A DNA stretch of 64,000 bases from Chimonanthus salicifolius (GCA_013350335.1 CM023540.1:26391175-26455174), one strand, 5' to 3'; positions 12,711 through 25,102 are shown, numbered from the stretch's first letter. Numbers and translations are program-made. The notes: generated from the sequence alone by a model not told the origin.

Positions 12711-13503
12711 TAAAAAAATAAAGATAAATAATGATATATCTCTCTCTTTATTATAGAGAAGCATATGCCTTACAATGCTCCCCCACTCTTTTTAGGGAAA
12801 TTGTGATTGATGGGGGCATATACTGCCACCACCCTTCATCTCTTGTGGGGCCAATTAATATTAAAGCAGATACTTTGTGCACTAATCATCCAAGAAGCCT
12901 TAGAGAGCAACAAAAGTTGGGCCCACCTTGAGTTTTTTAATGTAATCAAATAGCACCTCCTCTTTCTCCTCCATCATTATTTTTCTTATTCAAGTGCTGC
13001 CAAGTGCGATTCGATTAAAATATGAAAAAGGTAATAAAATAGAGCCACGAAAGAGACATCCTCACGAGTGATATATTCTTTTTTTAAAGATGTTTAAATA
13101 TAATTCTGCCATGATTCTAGGTTGCATGTTCCCATACCTAATTTCATATCACACTCTTAAGAAAAAGTTTGATTTTGACACTGCTATAATGCATTAATAC
13201 CAACTTAGCTGCGCCGCTAACACCCACAAAAGTAATGAAAAGCGAATGGCTATGCAATAGAAGACGACACAAGCTTAGGCAAAATGTTGACGACTTGACA
13301 CTATAATTTATTCCAATGTACCCAAATACCTTAGTACTGTTCAGTATTTATTTATTTTTCTCTTCTTCTCGACTAATCTGACATTGGGAGTTTGCAGATT
13401 TCGAGGATACCATTAAAAAGAAAAATCAGATTTTTAAGATGATTAATATTGGTCTTTTATCATTCAGGTATTTAGGTGCACTGGACTAATTCTTACAATA
13501 TTT
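12711..13503. other. Intergenic, no gene seen
   Basis: No coding potential beyond short chance frames. The open frame at 12731-12931 resembles nothing I recognise. Confidence 0.5.
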
Positions 13504-13508
13504 TCAAT

Positions 13509-13844
13509 TGTTAGGATTGTAAACTACCCTGATTCGTAGAGTGAGCTAATTCTATAAAAGTCCTTAGTTTCCCCTCTCACAATTGATGTGAGACTCTCGT
13601 TCGCACTCCAACAATCTCTCCCTCAAACGAGGCTCTCCAATGGATAGGATGTCGCCAACCATCCTATTCGACTAGGAGATCCCTGAGCTCACATATTGTG
13701 GCTTGGGAATCTAGCCCTGATAACATTGTTGGTACTAGGATTTCCGGTCAAAAGACTAGTCTGATAGGTGGAGTGACCCAGTCCCATAGAAGTCCCGTTT
13801 TCCTCTCTCACAACTGATGTACGACTCTCATTCACACTCCAATA
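13509..13844 (-). mobile_element. Complete TRIM (terminal-repeat retrotransposon in miniature)
   Basis: Two direct repeats, 13509-13613 (TGTTAGGATTG to CACTCCAACA) and 13737-13844 (TGTTGGTACTAGG to CACTCCAATA), act as LTRs of 105 and 108 bp with TG/CA-type ends. Reading the minus strand, the 5' LTR (13737-13844) is followed by TGTTATCAGGGCTAG (13735-13721). This is close to TGGTATCAGAGC, the tRNA-Met primer-binding site. The purine tract GAGGGAGAGAT lies just before the 3' LTR (13509-13613). The 5-bp target duplication TCAAT is perfect (13504-13508 and 13845-13849). At 336 bp and with no coding sequence, it fits the TRIM class. A related partial copy is at 18548-18785. Confidence 0.88.
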
Positions 13845-14105
13845 TCAATAATATATGCAACCAAATATGGGGAAGTCTAGAGGCTTTCTCTATGCATATT
13901 GTTTGCTAGTTTTTTAATGTGAAAAATTTACTAACTGATGATGATATAAACATCAAATTCACTCTCTCACACTATTCAGTCTATAATTATTTTTTAACAT
14001 TCTCTCCATCTAAGTATACCTAATCATGTACTAAAATGACATTGGAGAAATTCACATTGGATAGTTTTTGGCCACGTAGCATTTCTAAAATGATAAAATA
14101 TATAC

Positions 14106-14250
14106 AATAACCAATCAAGATGAATGAAGATTTGAATTGGGGGATCATGATCTTTGCTAGATATTCTGTGGATAATTGAATAACCAATCAAGATGAATGA
14201 ATATTTGAATTGGGGGATCATGATCTTTTCTAGATTTTCTTTGGATAATT
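14106..14250. repeat. Tandem duplication, 73-bp period
   Basis: AATAACCAATCAAGATGAAT begins two consecutive copies at 14106 and 14179. The copies differ by only a few bases over the GAATTGGGGGATCATGATCT block, so the duplication is recent. Confidence 0.9.
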
Positions 14251-16559
14251 TGGATGCAGCCAAGCAATACCAGCCAGAGACCTAATTGTTAAGTCCAAAG
14301 ATGCATTGCGTTTCAAATAAAGAAGATTTGTTTTAAGGTCCTAATTCTACTTTTGTTAGACCGTTCTCAATTAAGAAATCCAATTAAATGTTTGGGATAA
14401 GATTCATGTTCTTATCAAGCACAAGATATGGTCCATTACCTATCCAACCTTAAGTGGGTGCCAATTATTTGGACTTTGTGGACTAAGAAGATTAAAATAT
14501 GAAGCCTTTAAAGTGGAAAAATGTCTTGATGGATATTTCACTAACATCACCAAGTGGGTACCAAGCCATGCTAAGGCTATCTATTTTTGCATAACTGAAT
14601 CCATATTGAAGCAAATATTTCTTTTGTCATAGATGGGAATTTGGCAGAACCTTTTTCACATGAAGAAGATCTTTTGCTCACTGCCATTGATTTAGTCTGG
14701 CATACATGAGTAGATTTGTAGGTGTGGAGAAGAGTGAGTGGTAGGTGGTACATTTTTAGATTATGAAGGTACTCTGAACCAGGTACTGAAAGAAAATGAA
14801 ACTTGGCCATTTGAAGAAAAATCAGAATCAGAGCTAGTACTTAGTATTATTGGGAAGAACATCATGACCAAAATCCTCAACCAAGAGATCAAACCTGGAG
14901 ATTCTAACACAAGGAAGGTATCATCACTTCATTATGTTTGGAATTTTCTTGAGGAAGGAGATGCCAAGGATTCCATATCTTTCTACTGGATTGGCATTTT
15001 TACTCACTGATTTACCACCAACAAGTTGTATGTTTGATCGGGTTCGAATAAATCGTAATTTGTAAAATACATTATTAACTTTTATGGTTCAAATGAAGTA
15101 GAAATCAGAGATAGGAAGGCATGCTCCCAAGGTGTTCAATCTCATTGAACTGTATGTTTGCTGATATGCTTCTTGGATCAACCCAAAGGTTTGGGATCTA
15201 AAACTATCCCAAGTGCTAAAAGACGTTGTCAATGAAAAATCCCAAGAATTTGATTCTACTCAGGCTAAAACTGAACTCGGCCCATTAAGTAGCCATGCAT
15301 GCAGGAGAGGCAATTTCTCACTGATAAATACTTATTATTGTAACTATAAAGTTGTGAGTTCAGAGTCTAATGTGTGTAAAATATGCAGTCAATTCAAAGA
15401 AATATCTAATATTTAGTTATAAGTGTCAACTCCAAATAAATAGAATAAATAACTATATGGTTCACCTCAAAGTGACCCAAATACCAAACAACATGAAGGG
15501 TAGCCCATTCCAAACTCAGACTCCATGCGTTTGAAAGGGATGAATATGCTGGTTATAAAAAAATACGGAAGAATTGTTGATTCATAGATTGGTATTTTTT
15601 AATCGAAAGGGGTTGGAGTAATGGTCAAGATTCAGGAATCTGGCTCAAGATGAGGGAGTCTTAACTACGATTCCCACTCCACTAAAAAAGGCCACTCTTT
15701 AGACTTTGTTTGAAATATATGTCGGCCCAATTGGATAGCCGGGCTAACTGACAGTGCTAACGGGCAAGAGGGCACCGAGAGTAGGGTTTTGGGTATTTCC
15801 ATAGAATCCATCTCTAAACATTCAAGGGAAATAATATTCTAAGATCATCTTCAATAAAATAGGATAAATTCTGATTGAAATTACTCGACGTTGAGATTAA
15901 CATCTTTGGTGAGTAAGGATGTCAATGGGCATGAATCCATCTGGGTCAGACCTACTCGTGCTGGATCAGTCATGGGCTTCAGGTCCCTATTTGTTGTACG
16001 ATATTACTGTTGTGTACAAACTCTGTGTTTGCATCTGCATCTACACCACAATAAGTTTGTAGTAAATCCTAAACTTGGAGTTTACGGAACACTAATCAGC
16101 ATAATAGGGATCATTTATGAGCAATTTGAAGGAGACTTGGTCACAAAAGACTGTATATTTATTATGAAATATAACTCAGAAAAAAACTTCTCAATCCATT
16201 CATCGTAATTTTGTAAAATAAGTCATGAAAAATCAGTAGTGTAGTTCTAAAGCAATCAAATTTTTAAAGTTTACACAATCAACATATTTATCATTATCTA
16301 CATATTCCATCAAAAAATATATAGCACACTTCAATATTTAGAGAACAACATCTCAAATAGAGAGACTTGAGAAGTCTCCATGATTTTTTCATTAAATACA
16401 CTTATCTCCCATGAATTTATTATAATATTTAAATTTTACACACACTAAAATGATATAACCTTGACACACCCTCCTCAACTACCTTTGAATTTCAGGTTAT
16501 TTAAGTAATACTTTAGGACCCTTTAGATAGGTTTTTATTCACAGGCATTATTCACATGA
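14251..16559. other. Intergenic, no gene seen
   Basis: AT-rich sequence. The open frames at 14738-15010 (+) and 15891-16208 (+) match no family I recognise and have no supporting gene structure. Confidence 0.5.
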
Positions 16560-16568
16560 ATATTTCCT

Positions 16569-18459
16569 GGGTGCCAATATAGACACCGATACTTTCTGTT
16601 AGCAGACACCGAAATTCAGATTTTAGGTGAAAATTACCATTCTGCCCTTCCATCTTTCCGTGCGGAACTGATACTAAAAAATCGATCGATCGATCCTGAG
16701 AATGAAAATCAATCGATCGATCGATTGATCCTAAAAACGAACAAAACCTTAACAAATCGATCGCACCATCGTGCGATCGATTCTGTTAATATCCTACGGT
16801 TAACAAATTATTTAAATAATAAAATTTCTTTTAAAACTTTAAAGTTATTTTTTAAGCACTGTGTATTTTCAAATTTTCTCAAATTAAATATCCGGACTAA
16901 TTACGATAACCTGATAAAAATACTTTAAGACTTCAAGGTCTTTTGACACTCCCAAATGCTTAAAACAGAGTGTTTTACAAATAAGGGTATCTCTAGGGTA
17001 TGCCGAAAACACATTTAGGAGTGTCAAAAGACCTTGAAGTCTTAAAGTATTTTTATCACGTTATTTTAATTAGTCCGGATATTTAATTTGAGAAATTTTG
17101 AAAATACACAGTGTTTAAAAAATAACGCTAAAGTTTTAAAACTTTAACATTATTTTTTAAGCACTGTGTATTTTCAAAATTTCTCAAATTAAATATCTGG
17201 ACTAATTACGATAGCCTGATAAAAATACTTTAAGACTTAAAGGTCTTTTGACACTCCGAAATGTGTTTTCGGCACACTCTAGGGATACCCTTATTTATAA
17301 AATACTGTGTTTTAAATATTTCGGAGTGTCAAAAGACCTTAAAGTCTTAAAGTATTTTTATCAGACTATCGTAATTAGTCCGGATATTCAATTTGAAAAA
17401 TTTTGAAAATACACAGTGCTTAAAAAATAACGTTAAAGTTTTAAAGATTTTTTTTTATTTAATTATTGTAGCATGCATATAATGAATCGATTGATAGCAT
17501 CGATCGATGCTATGAATCGATCGACGGATCTGTCTATTGATGCTATCGATCGATTCATTATATGCATGCTACAGTAATTAAATAAAAAAAATCTTTAAAA
17601 CTTTAACGTTATTTTTTAAACACTGTGTATTTTCAAAATTTCTCAAATTGAATATCTGGACTAATTACAATAGTCTGATAAAAATACTTTAAGACTTTAA
17701 GGTCTTTTGACACTCCGAAATATTTAAAACACAGTATTTTATAAATAAGGGTATCCCTAGGGTGTGCCGAAAACACATTTCGGAGTGTCAAAAGACCTTT
17801 AAGTCTAAAGTATTTTTATCAGGCTATCGTAATTAGTCCAGATATTTAATTTGAGAAATTTTGAAAATACACAGTGATTAAAAAATAATGTTAAAGTTTT
17901 AAAACTTTAGCGTTATTTTTTAAACACTGTGTATTTTCAAAATTTCTTAAATTAAATATCTGGACTAATTAAAATAACGTGATAAAAATACTTTAAGACT
18001 TCAAGGTCTTTTGACACTCCTAAATGTGTTTTCGGCATACCCTAGGGATATCCTTATTTGTAAAACACTCTGTTTTAAGCATTTGGGAGTGTCAAAAGAC
18101 CTTGAAGTCTTAAAGTATTTTTATCAGGTTATCGTAATTAGTCCGGATATTTAATTTGAGAAAATTTGAAAATACACAGTGCTTAAAAAATAACTTTAAA
18201 GTTTTAAAAGAAATTTTATTATTTAAATAATTTGTTAACTAACAGAATCGATCGCACGATGGTGCGATCGATTTGTTAAGGTTTTGTTCGTTTTCAGGAT
18301 CAATCGATCGATCGATTGATTTTCATTCTCAGGATCAATCGATCGATTTTTTCGTATCAGTTCCGCACGGAAAGACGGAAGGGCAGAATGGTAATTTTCA
18401 CCTAAAATCTGAATTTCGGTGTCTGCTAACAGAAAGTATCGGTGTCTATATTGGCACCC
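16569..18459. mobile_element. 1.9-kb fold-back element, Mutator-like
   Basis: The element starts GGGTGCCAATATAGACACCG (16569) and ends with its inverted copy at 18459. It is flanked by a perfect 9-bp direct repeat ATATTTCCT (16560-16568 and 18460-18468). Nearly the whole length is one inverted repeat of two arms of about 940 bp around an axis near 17520. Each arm has an outer terminal part of about 260 bp rich in CGATCGAT. This is followed by four copies of a module of about 125 bp in alternating orientation. The module carries CACTGTGTATTTTCAAA, GGACTAATTACGATA and CTTTTGACACTCC. Copies start near 16828(+), 17014(-), 17137(+), 17323(-), 17595(+), 17780(-), 17905(+) and 18086(-). No transposase is present. 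A 9-bp duplication with long inverted ends starting with G indicates a non-autonomous Mutator-like element. The mirrored short ORFs in the two ends are by-products. Confidence 0.9.
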
Positions 18460-18547
18460 ATATTTCCTCCTCTCTCTCTCAGGAATGCATCCCCAATTAC
18501 TGAAGTTTTATTTTTAATTGTACTTGGTTCTTATGAAATGAATAGTA

Positions 18548-18785
18548 TGTTCGGACATGGACTTCCATTCCAAAAGACTAGTTTGTTAGGTGGAGTGACT
18601 CAAGTCTTTTATAAATCCCTAGATCTCCCTCTACACTTCCGATGCGGGTATAGTTCCTAACAACCCCAACAATCCTCCTCTCGAATGAGGCCCTCCGGCG
18701 GATAGAGCGACGCCGACTATCACGTTTGCCTGGAAGATCTCCTAAACCCACATGAGGTAGCCTGAGATGTAGCTCTGATACCATT
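18548..18785 (-). mobile_element. TRIM remnant (3' LTR, internal region, PBS)
   Basis: 18548-18671 (TGTTCGGACATGG to CCCCAACA) is homologous to the LTRs of the TRIM at 13509-13844, sharing the AAAAGACTAGT and GGTGGAGTGAC blocks. Next to it, on the minus strand, is the purine tract CGAGAGGAGGAT, then the internal region, and TGGTATCAGAGCT (18783-18771), an exact tRNA-Met-type primer-binding site. The expected short 5' LTR is absent; the sequence beyond 18785 is a different, longer LTR-like block. Confidence 0.75.
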
Positions 18786-19139
18786 TGTTAGAAAACTAGC
18801 TCTAATACCACTTAGAAAACTTAAGATGCAAATCACACAAATCAACCACACAAGACACAATGAGGTTTACGTGGTTCACCAAAAGGGCTACGTTCATGGA
18901 GCGAATACTGCTCGATTTCTTCATGGAGACGATCTGCACAAGATGTTACAGAGGTTTCAACCCTTAATCCTATGTCCCCTCTCTTTTCCTCTCTATGGTC
19001 TCTCCTCTTTCCCATCTCGTGCAAAACTCACATAAAATCCCAGAGATAAATAACCCTTATATATCCTGAGCTTTACATAAACTGACTGACTTAATAATGA
19101 GCCTGGCTCAATAAAGACCTTTTGAGCCAAAACCCAACA
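18786..19139 (-). mobile_element. Long LTR-like block abutting the PBS
   Basis: On the minus strand it starts TGTTGGGTTTTGGC and ends TTTTCTAACA two bases before TGGTATCAGAGCT. This is the position expected of a 5' LTR of about 354 bp. The left boundary could instead be TGTTGGATAC near 19228. A second, degenerate primer-site-like word (AGCTCTAATACCA, + strand, near 18798-18810) sits just inside the block. It may be the LTR of another Met-primed retroelement recombined onto the TRIM. Confidence 0.5.
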
Positions 19140-19593
19140 TAGTAAACTTTAATTATATATATATTTAGGCATAGCTAGTTGGTCTCACCAATTAGAACCG
19201 AATTGGATCCGGTCCATTTGTATCCAACAAAATAAAATAATTGAGATTCAATTGATAGCTCCACCCAAATTTTTAATAGCTTGTTTATTGTGACTAAAGA
19301 AAATGTAATTGGAACAAAGTTCTGGGGATGATAAGAAAAAATTATAAGGCCCTAGTAGAGTTGAAACAGGGCGACCTGCTTAGGGCAGGCAGGCAGTCTT
19401 TAGGCCAGGACTTGGACTGAAGATTTTACATGTCCGAATTGTTACGGCGGCCATGGGAGACCATCTATTGTTAAAGGCCTGGAAAGTTGGTGCAACCTAA
19501 TATGACCCCTCTTTGAAAAACCCTCTAAGTTTTTTCATAATTTAAAAAAAACCTTTGTGTTTTTTAAAATATTAAAAAAGGATAATCTTTTAG

Positions 19594-19722
19594 CCCACAT
19601 AAATGTAGTTCAACTGATAATCTTTTGCTTCAGAAAGTGGGAGGTGTCAGATTCAAGTCTCCATGACTTTACCTGATGTACCTTACGAGCAGTCGGTATC
19701 ACCAGTAATATTTTGAAAAATA
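19594..19722 (+). mobile_element. tRNA-derived SINE
   Basis: It begins CCCACATAAATGTAGTTCAA, matching the head of the SINE at 5815. It has a B-box-like AGATTCAAGTCTCC near 19649-19662. The 3' end and target duplication are unclear. Confidence 0.6.
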
Positions 19723-22600
19723 GAAACATTTTTTAGAATTATGATAAAAATTAGAGGGCATTTAGAATTTCCCATAAAGATTTTGACATTTGTTTATCAC
19801 CTATCTATAGAAGAAAAATTGGTAATAAATGGGTTGAACTAGGTTGGAGTTAACTCAGGTAAGGAATACGTTGATATTACGAGGTGTTGATTTGTGACAT
19901 CTTTAATAATTAGGTTAAGTAGGTTAACTCATTTAAGATTTGTCGGGTATTTAGATTAAGTCAATCTATACAAAAATAGAGTTATCTTAGTTACAAATTA
20001 GATTGACTAATTTGAAATTGTTCTGAGTACAGTTTGGGTTTACCATTAAATAAATAAGTTAATAGTTAGGTCAACTCATTTAAATTTGGTTGGATACTTA
20101 GGTCAAAATAACCATTTAGTAAATAATTTTGGGTAGTCATTTATACATCTAACTTTTTTAAGAGATACCTCATTTTAAAATTTTATGTGAAATTATTATT
20201 TTACCTCTCAATTTTGTGTAGAGTATTATTTTTTTAAAAATTTGAGGGACAAAATAATAATTTTTGTACAAAATTTTAAAATGAGATATCTCTTAAAAAA
20301 AATTGTTTTTAGAGTTGACCAGTTTATATTTAATTGGTTTAAATTTGAATAAATGGTTAAAGTTGGATGTACCCCTTTGATCTTGATAAAAAAATCCACG
20401 AACGATCTGATGGATGAGCAACAGATCGGACCTGCCTGTAAGAAAAGCTTATCGAATACCTCTTTCTCCCCTTAAGAGGCTTTTGAGGAAAAGATTGTAT
20501 GAGATGGTACATATGCAGTGATGACTTTGTCACTCACCAACCATAGATCCTCATTCATTGCGTTGGCGTAGCGTATCAGGGACACCGACGAAGACCCTTT
20601 TCAGTAAGAAAGACCCTCTCTTTTGTAGGGTAGGGACATGGCAGGCAGGCAGGCATGGTCTTTGACTGTCTCCTGTTACATTTCTCTTCTTCCATGACTC
20701 CTGTCCACCAACACTTTTCTCATTAAAATACTATCACTGCTGCTTCTTTTCTATTTTTTTTTTTTAATCTGCTAAAACACATTCCAATGCAATCTGCTAA
20801 TGGGATTCAAATCTCACCCTTGACCCTTTTGCATTTCAACCCACATACTCTCCTCCATTTTCAGTCTGTTCAGCTCCGAGTGTAGAAGTTTGGACCAACT
20901 AGAAAGATTATTCGGACCCTTTAAAGGCCTTTTCCAGATACAATTATACATGCATGTTATGTTGTTGGGTTATTGTACTAGTTAATGGAGATGGCTTTTC
21001 CTTTTCAGCTGCCACTGGTTCCTCTTTGGAATTTATTTATTTTTCCATTACAGTACAGAAATCCAATTTTCATATGATGTTTGTCAGGCAGCATTGCCAC
21101 TGACCAGGCGTTGGTAATCGTTTCTTTATTTGGTTCTAAAAGAAAATGATTCCAGATGCAATTCTGTATATTTTCGATAGAGAGAAGGCCCAGTGGAGTC
21201 ATGATTTCTGCTTGTGCGTTTGGGTTCAATCATGAGTATCTGTATTCTGATTTCTGCCTGCTGAAGGGGCCAAAGTTATTTAAATGCTACATATTATATA
21301 AATTATTGTATAGTTACATTGTGTATCAATTATTGCAGTTTTATGAGATGGGACATTAAAATCATTGACTTACAAAAATCAAATCTTTAAAATTTCAAAA
21401 TCACATTGGTAGAATAATTGAATGAGCGTGACCACTTTTTATACATTTCAATTAAATATATAAATTTTCTTTTTTTCATTTTTTCTTCCACTTGAGAACT
21501 AAGACTATAGAGATGCAGAGTCAGTCCTGGCTTTAGACCTACTATTCCACCGTCTAGGGTCGTTCAATGTGATCAATGGACTGTAGAATCTTCACTTGTA
21601 ATTCTCTTACGACTTAAGGTCCCCCTGAAATTTCAGAACCGATACTGCAGACCTGGAAAGGGGTAACCTACAAGTAGAAAAGAAGGTCTACTCTTTTTTT
21701 TTCCCATTCCTTTTATAGATGCAAAGGAATGTCTACTTTCTCAGATCGAAATGTTGATTCCTCCACATTCAATGGGCATATACAACAGTCTTCTAATTGG
21801 CTGATGGCTATTGAACTTGAAGCAGTAACCAGTAACCAGTAAATGGATTTTTTATTTTCCTTTAAGTAAAAGATATATATACTTCCTAACATTGAAAAAA
21901 TTGCTATTTCTCACTATTCAATATAAATGATCCAATATTTCATACTTGTTGCATTATAATTATAATAATGATGACAATATTGATAATAGTTGTATAGTTA
22001 GAAATTTTAATATGTGAGTGTAACTATAGAATAAAATGAAGTGTGGTAAGTTGATTAAAGGGACAAGTCCATTAGACAATTATATGATGCTTGGTAATAC
22101 ATTCCTTCGCTGCTTCTAGCCTACTGGGCATTGATTAAACACGAGAGATGTTGCTCCAAAAGCAGAACATTAAAAGGAGCAAATTGAGAATCCAAGACAC
22201 AATCTCAAATAGATGATAAATGGCCCTCCCTCTTCCTTTTTCTTCTGACACCACTCTTGGGTCATCAAATATCATCTTCAATAAATGAAATTAGAATATT
22301 AAAAGAATAAAATATATCAAAATTTTAAAGAACTTAAAAGAAATACCATCGAAACGATTCCCTCTCTGTATCAAAGAATAGAAGTCTCCACTGAGCCTAA
22401 TTAGAGGCTTACAATTCTCTCCCTCTCACTGTAGGGCAAAAACGCCATCTTCTTGAAAAAAAAACACAATTCCTTCTTGGGCAACTAAAAGACAACCAGA
22501 TAATTAAATATGTGAAATTAAATATACATAGCAACTCAAAAGCATGTCTCTAGCTGCAGAGCCTTTTTAATCATACAACTTGGGGAAAAAAAAAGTAAAC
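19723..22600. other. Intergenic, no gene seen
   Basis: AT-rich to 20400, then mixed. 20150-20320 contains an imperfect inverted repeat around the words TAAGAGATACCTCATTTTAA and TTAAAATGAGATATCTCTTA. A short CAGG repeat is at 20639-20656. No exon could be supported. Confidence 0.5.
20158..20301. repeat. Imperfect inverted repeat, MITE-like
   Basis: TTTAAGAGATACCTCATTTT near 20157 is mirrored by AAAATGAGATATCTCTTAAA near 20278-20297. The inner parts (AAAATTTTATG and ATTATTATTTT) are mirrored too, giving a hairpin of about 140 bp. No target duplication was recognised. Confidence 0.55.
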
Positions 22601-22889
22601 CACCCCCACAATCTCCCACTAGACCCAAGTTGACTATCACCACCACCCAACTGAGAGCCATTTCACATATAATTTACCAACTCACAGCTGCAAGAGTCCA
22701 TGGCATAAAACAAAAACAGTAAAACAGAATGTGACATCTGAAAAACCCTAAAATTCAAAAGCATCCAATCAAACTCCAAGTCTCCAACTAATAACAATGA
22801 CACTTACCAGCTCAAGCACTATCACAAACTTTTTCCAAACAGATACATCCCACTTCTTCTTCTTCTCTCTCTATCTATCCTTCCCACCT

Positions 22890-25102
22890 TTACATAATAA
22901 CACAGCTGCTTGTGTTCTCATCACTGAACATGTGACTGGCATGGTTGGCACTTTCTGACTGAAGAGGACTTGGGTAGGATTTGTATTGATAAAAACCAGT
23001 GTGGGGATATGAAACAGGGGACCTACTGTACATCATCTGAGGCTGGACGTATCTATTATCATTCATCATGGTCTGCCTGTTGGGCATGTTCATCAGCATA
23101 GATGGATATTGCTGGTAGCCTTGCATGTTCATCATCATGGGTGATGAATGGTGGAGCCCCCCTCCAAACCCACCACCTGCAGGGAATCCTGAGGGCCCTT
23201 GGAAGTTGTTGTTGGCTAGGGCTTGGAAACCAAGCCCACTTCCTCCAAGGCCCAAACCAGCAGCACCACCACCATGGCCATGAGGAAATCCAAAACCCAT
23301 TGCATTGATTTCATTTCCCCTTTTGCCCTCACCGCCATTTACATTTCCAATTCCACCACCACCCAAATGCGGGTTGCTGCCCATCTTAGAGTTGGCTGCA
23401 GCATTGATGTTCTTCAGGTCTGGCCCACCTCCACCTTTCAACCCAACATTCTGATTGGGATTTCCTCCATGATTTCCCCCACCTTTCTTCTGAGCACTAC
23501 CATTTCCACCACCACCACCACCACCTCCCCCTTTGTAGCTGCTTCCAGCTGCTGCAGCAGCTTTCTTTGCATTGGCTTCATTTGCTTGCCTGAGAAGGAC
23601 CATACGGTTTGCTTTCTCCCTTAGGAACCTGAGTTCATCATCTTCATCCTCATCACAGTTGTCATCCTCGGAGCTGAAGCTAGGGAAATTCTGTTGATTC
23701 TTTAAGGCATTGGGGCCTTTCACCATGCCCTGCTTCTGGCCTTTGGTTTTCTTGTCATCTTTGATGCAATTGGTCAGCTGGGACTTCTGGTTTTGGTTTG
23801 ATCTTTGAGACCAAAGCTCTGCATGCTTTCCTGCTCGGACCAGCTTCTTGATCAAGGCTGCAGAATCTACATTTCCTGAGACTGTAACCTTCTGCTGCTC
23901 TGCATCTATATTTACTGTGTAGACCCCTGAATCAAATAAATTTATAAAAAAAGAAAATTGACATCAACAGATGAGATGCAAAAAGCAGTGGTAACCATCA
24001 ATTTCACTTCTATACCAGGTTTACTCTCTTGTCATGCCATGTTTTTACACATTACAGGAGAGACTAGTCACAGGCTTTATAGTTTTAAAGGAAAGATCAA
24101 CAACAGATTGTTGGGAAAGAAAATCTCTCAAATTGAAATTTCCTTTGAAAAATGTTTGAATATATATGTATCTAATTTCAAGTTACAAAAGAGAAAAACT
24201 TCAAACGTTTTCATGATTGTGGATCAGAAGGGCAGATAAACAGTGGTGAATATATACCCCTCAGTTTACCAGCTGAAAAAGTGTAATCCTGCTGGGCTAT
24301 TCATGATTTCCAACAATACCCATTAATGTGTGAGATAAAAAGACAGTACATCAGTAAAGTTTAAGGCTTCGACAGGAGTTTCCTCCATTACAGCAAAATT
24401 ACTGCAGCTATATGCATATCCCTTACTTCCTATGGATATTGGAACCTCCATTGATCAAGCAATTCTCCTTTCAAAAAGAGTCGATCATGTGTTAGCAATG
24501 CCCTGATAATTTTCTCCAAAACCCATTCAGAACAGAGGACCGAGATGAATCCATTACCATGAGACAGAGAGAGAGAGAGAGCGAGCATCCATTTCCAAAG
24601 AAAAAAAAATAACTCAGATGTCTAATCTGTTCTACATTTATATGCAACTGCAGTGGTACAAATTTCCAACCTCACTGGCCGTGCATTAGCATGATTAAAA
24701 AAACATATAAGATAATTTAAAATGTGAAGGATAATAAATCTAGACACACAACTACTGCAACTTTGAGATCCCAAACCTCTAACACGATACCAGTCTTAAA
24801 AAGGCCATCTTTCATGCATCTAAAAACCAACATAACCTGTCTCAGGGAAACACATTCAAAAGTTACCTTCAATCTTCTGGAGGAGTTTCTTCACTTTCTG
24901 CTTGCACCCATCACAGTGTATGTTTACTTTGAGAACACACGTCTGTAAAGAAAGGAAGAAAGGAATTGCATTTTTAACATCCAGCAACCTTTTCTTTCCA
25001 AGAACCCAGAAAAGTAAAAAAAAGAAAAAGAAAAAGAGAACAGATTTTAAAAGAGATGATTGCTAGAAAAACCTGAATCTTGAGGAATTCCTCCTTGGCC
25101 AT
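22890..25102 (-). CDS. HIPP with long glycine-rich tail (HIPP32-34/HIPP05-like)
   Basis: Three exons on the minus strand, 25102-25073, 24942-24867 and 23926-22890, encode 380 residues. The start [10 protein letters not shown] is followed by an HMA domain (about residues 11-75) with the metal-binding motif HCDGC (C20, C23). The tail has an acidic stretch (about 130-140, [10 protein letters not shown]), an Ala run and a Gly run of nine residues. It then has Asn/Gly-rich sequence and Met/Tyr/Pro-rich repeats, and ends in the CaaX box CVIM for prenylation. Gly-rich HIPPs are a known plant subgroup; several are membrane- or nucleus-associated metal-binding proteins, but the role of this one is not shown by sequence. 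Intron phases and positions equal those of the HIPP at 8309-9362. Minus-strand start chosen because it opens the exon that splices in frame. Confidence 0.94.

Noticed and set aside
14738..15010. 90-codon plus-strand frame
   Set aside because: Reads like protein in places but no family, splice sites or start context supports it; not called a gene.
16828..18210. CRISPR-like regularly spaced repeats
   Set aside because: Copies alternate in orientation, are about 125 bp long and lie in a plant transposon. There is no spacer-repeat array.
16552..18503. Two similar reading frames (67 and 76 residues) at the two ends of the fold-back element
   Set aside because: They are mirror images because they lie in the inverted ends. 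Sequence is driven by CGATCGAT repeats, with no family match.
23102..23624. Plus-strand reading frames of 68 and 133 codons
   Set aside because: They are antisense shadows of the Gly-rich HIPP exon; the poly-Ser/Thr/His runs come from its glycine and asparagine codons.
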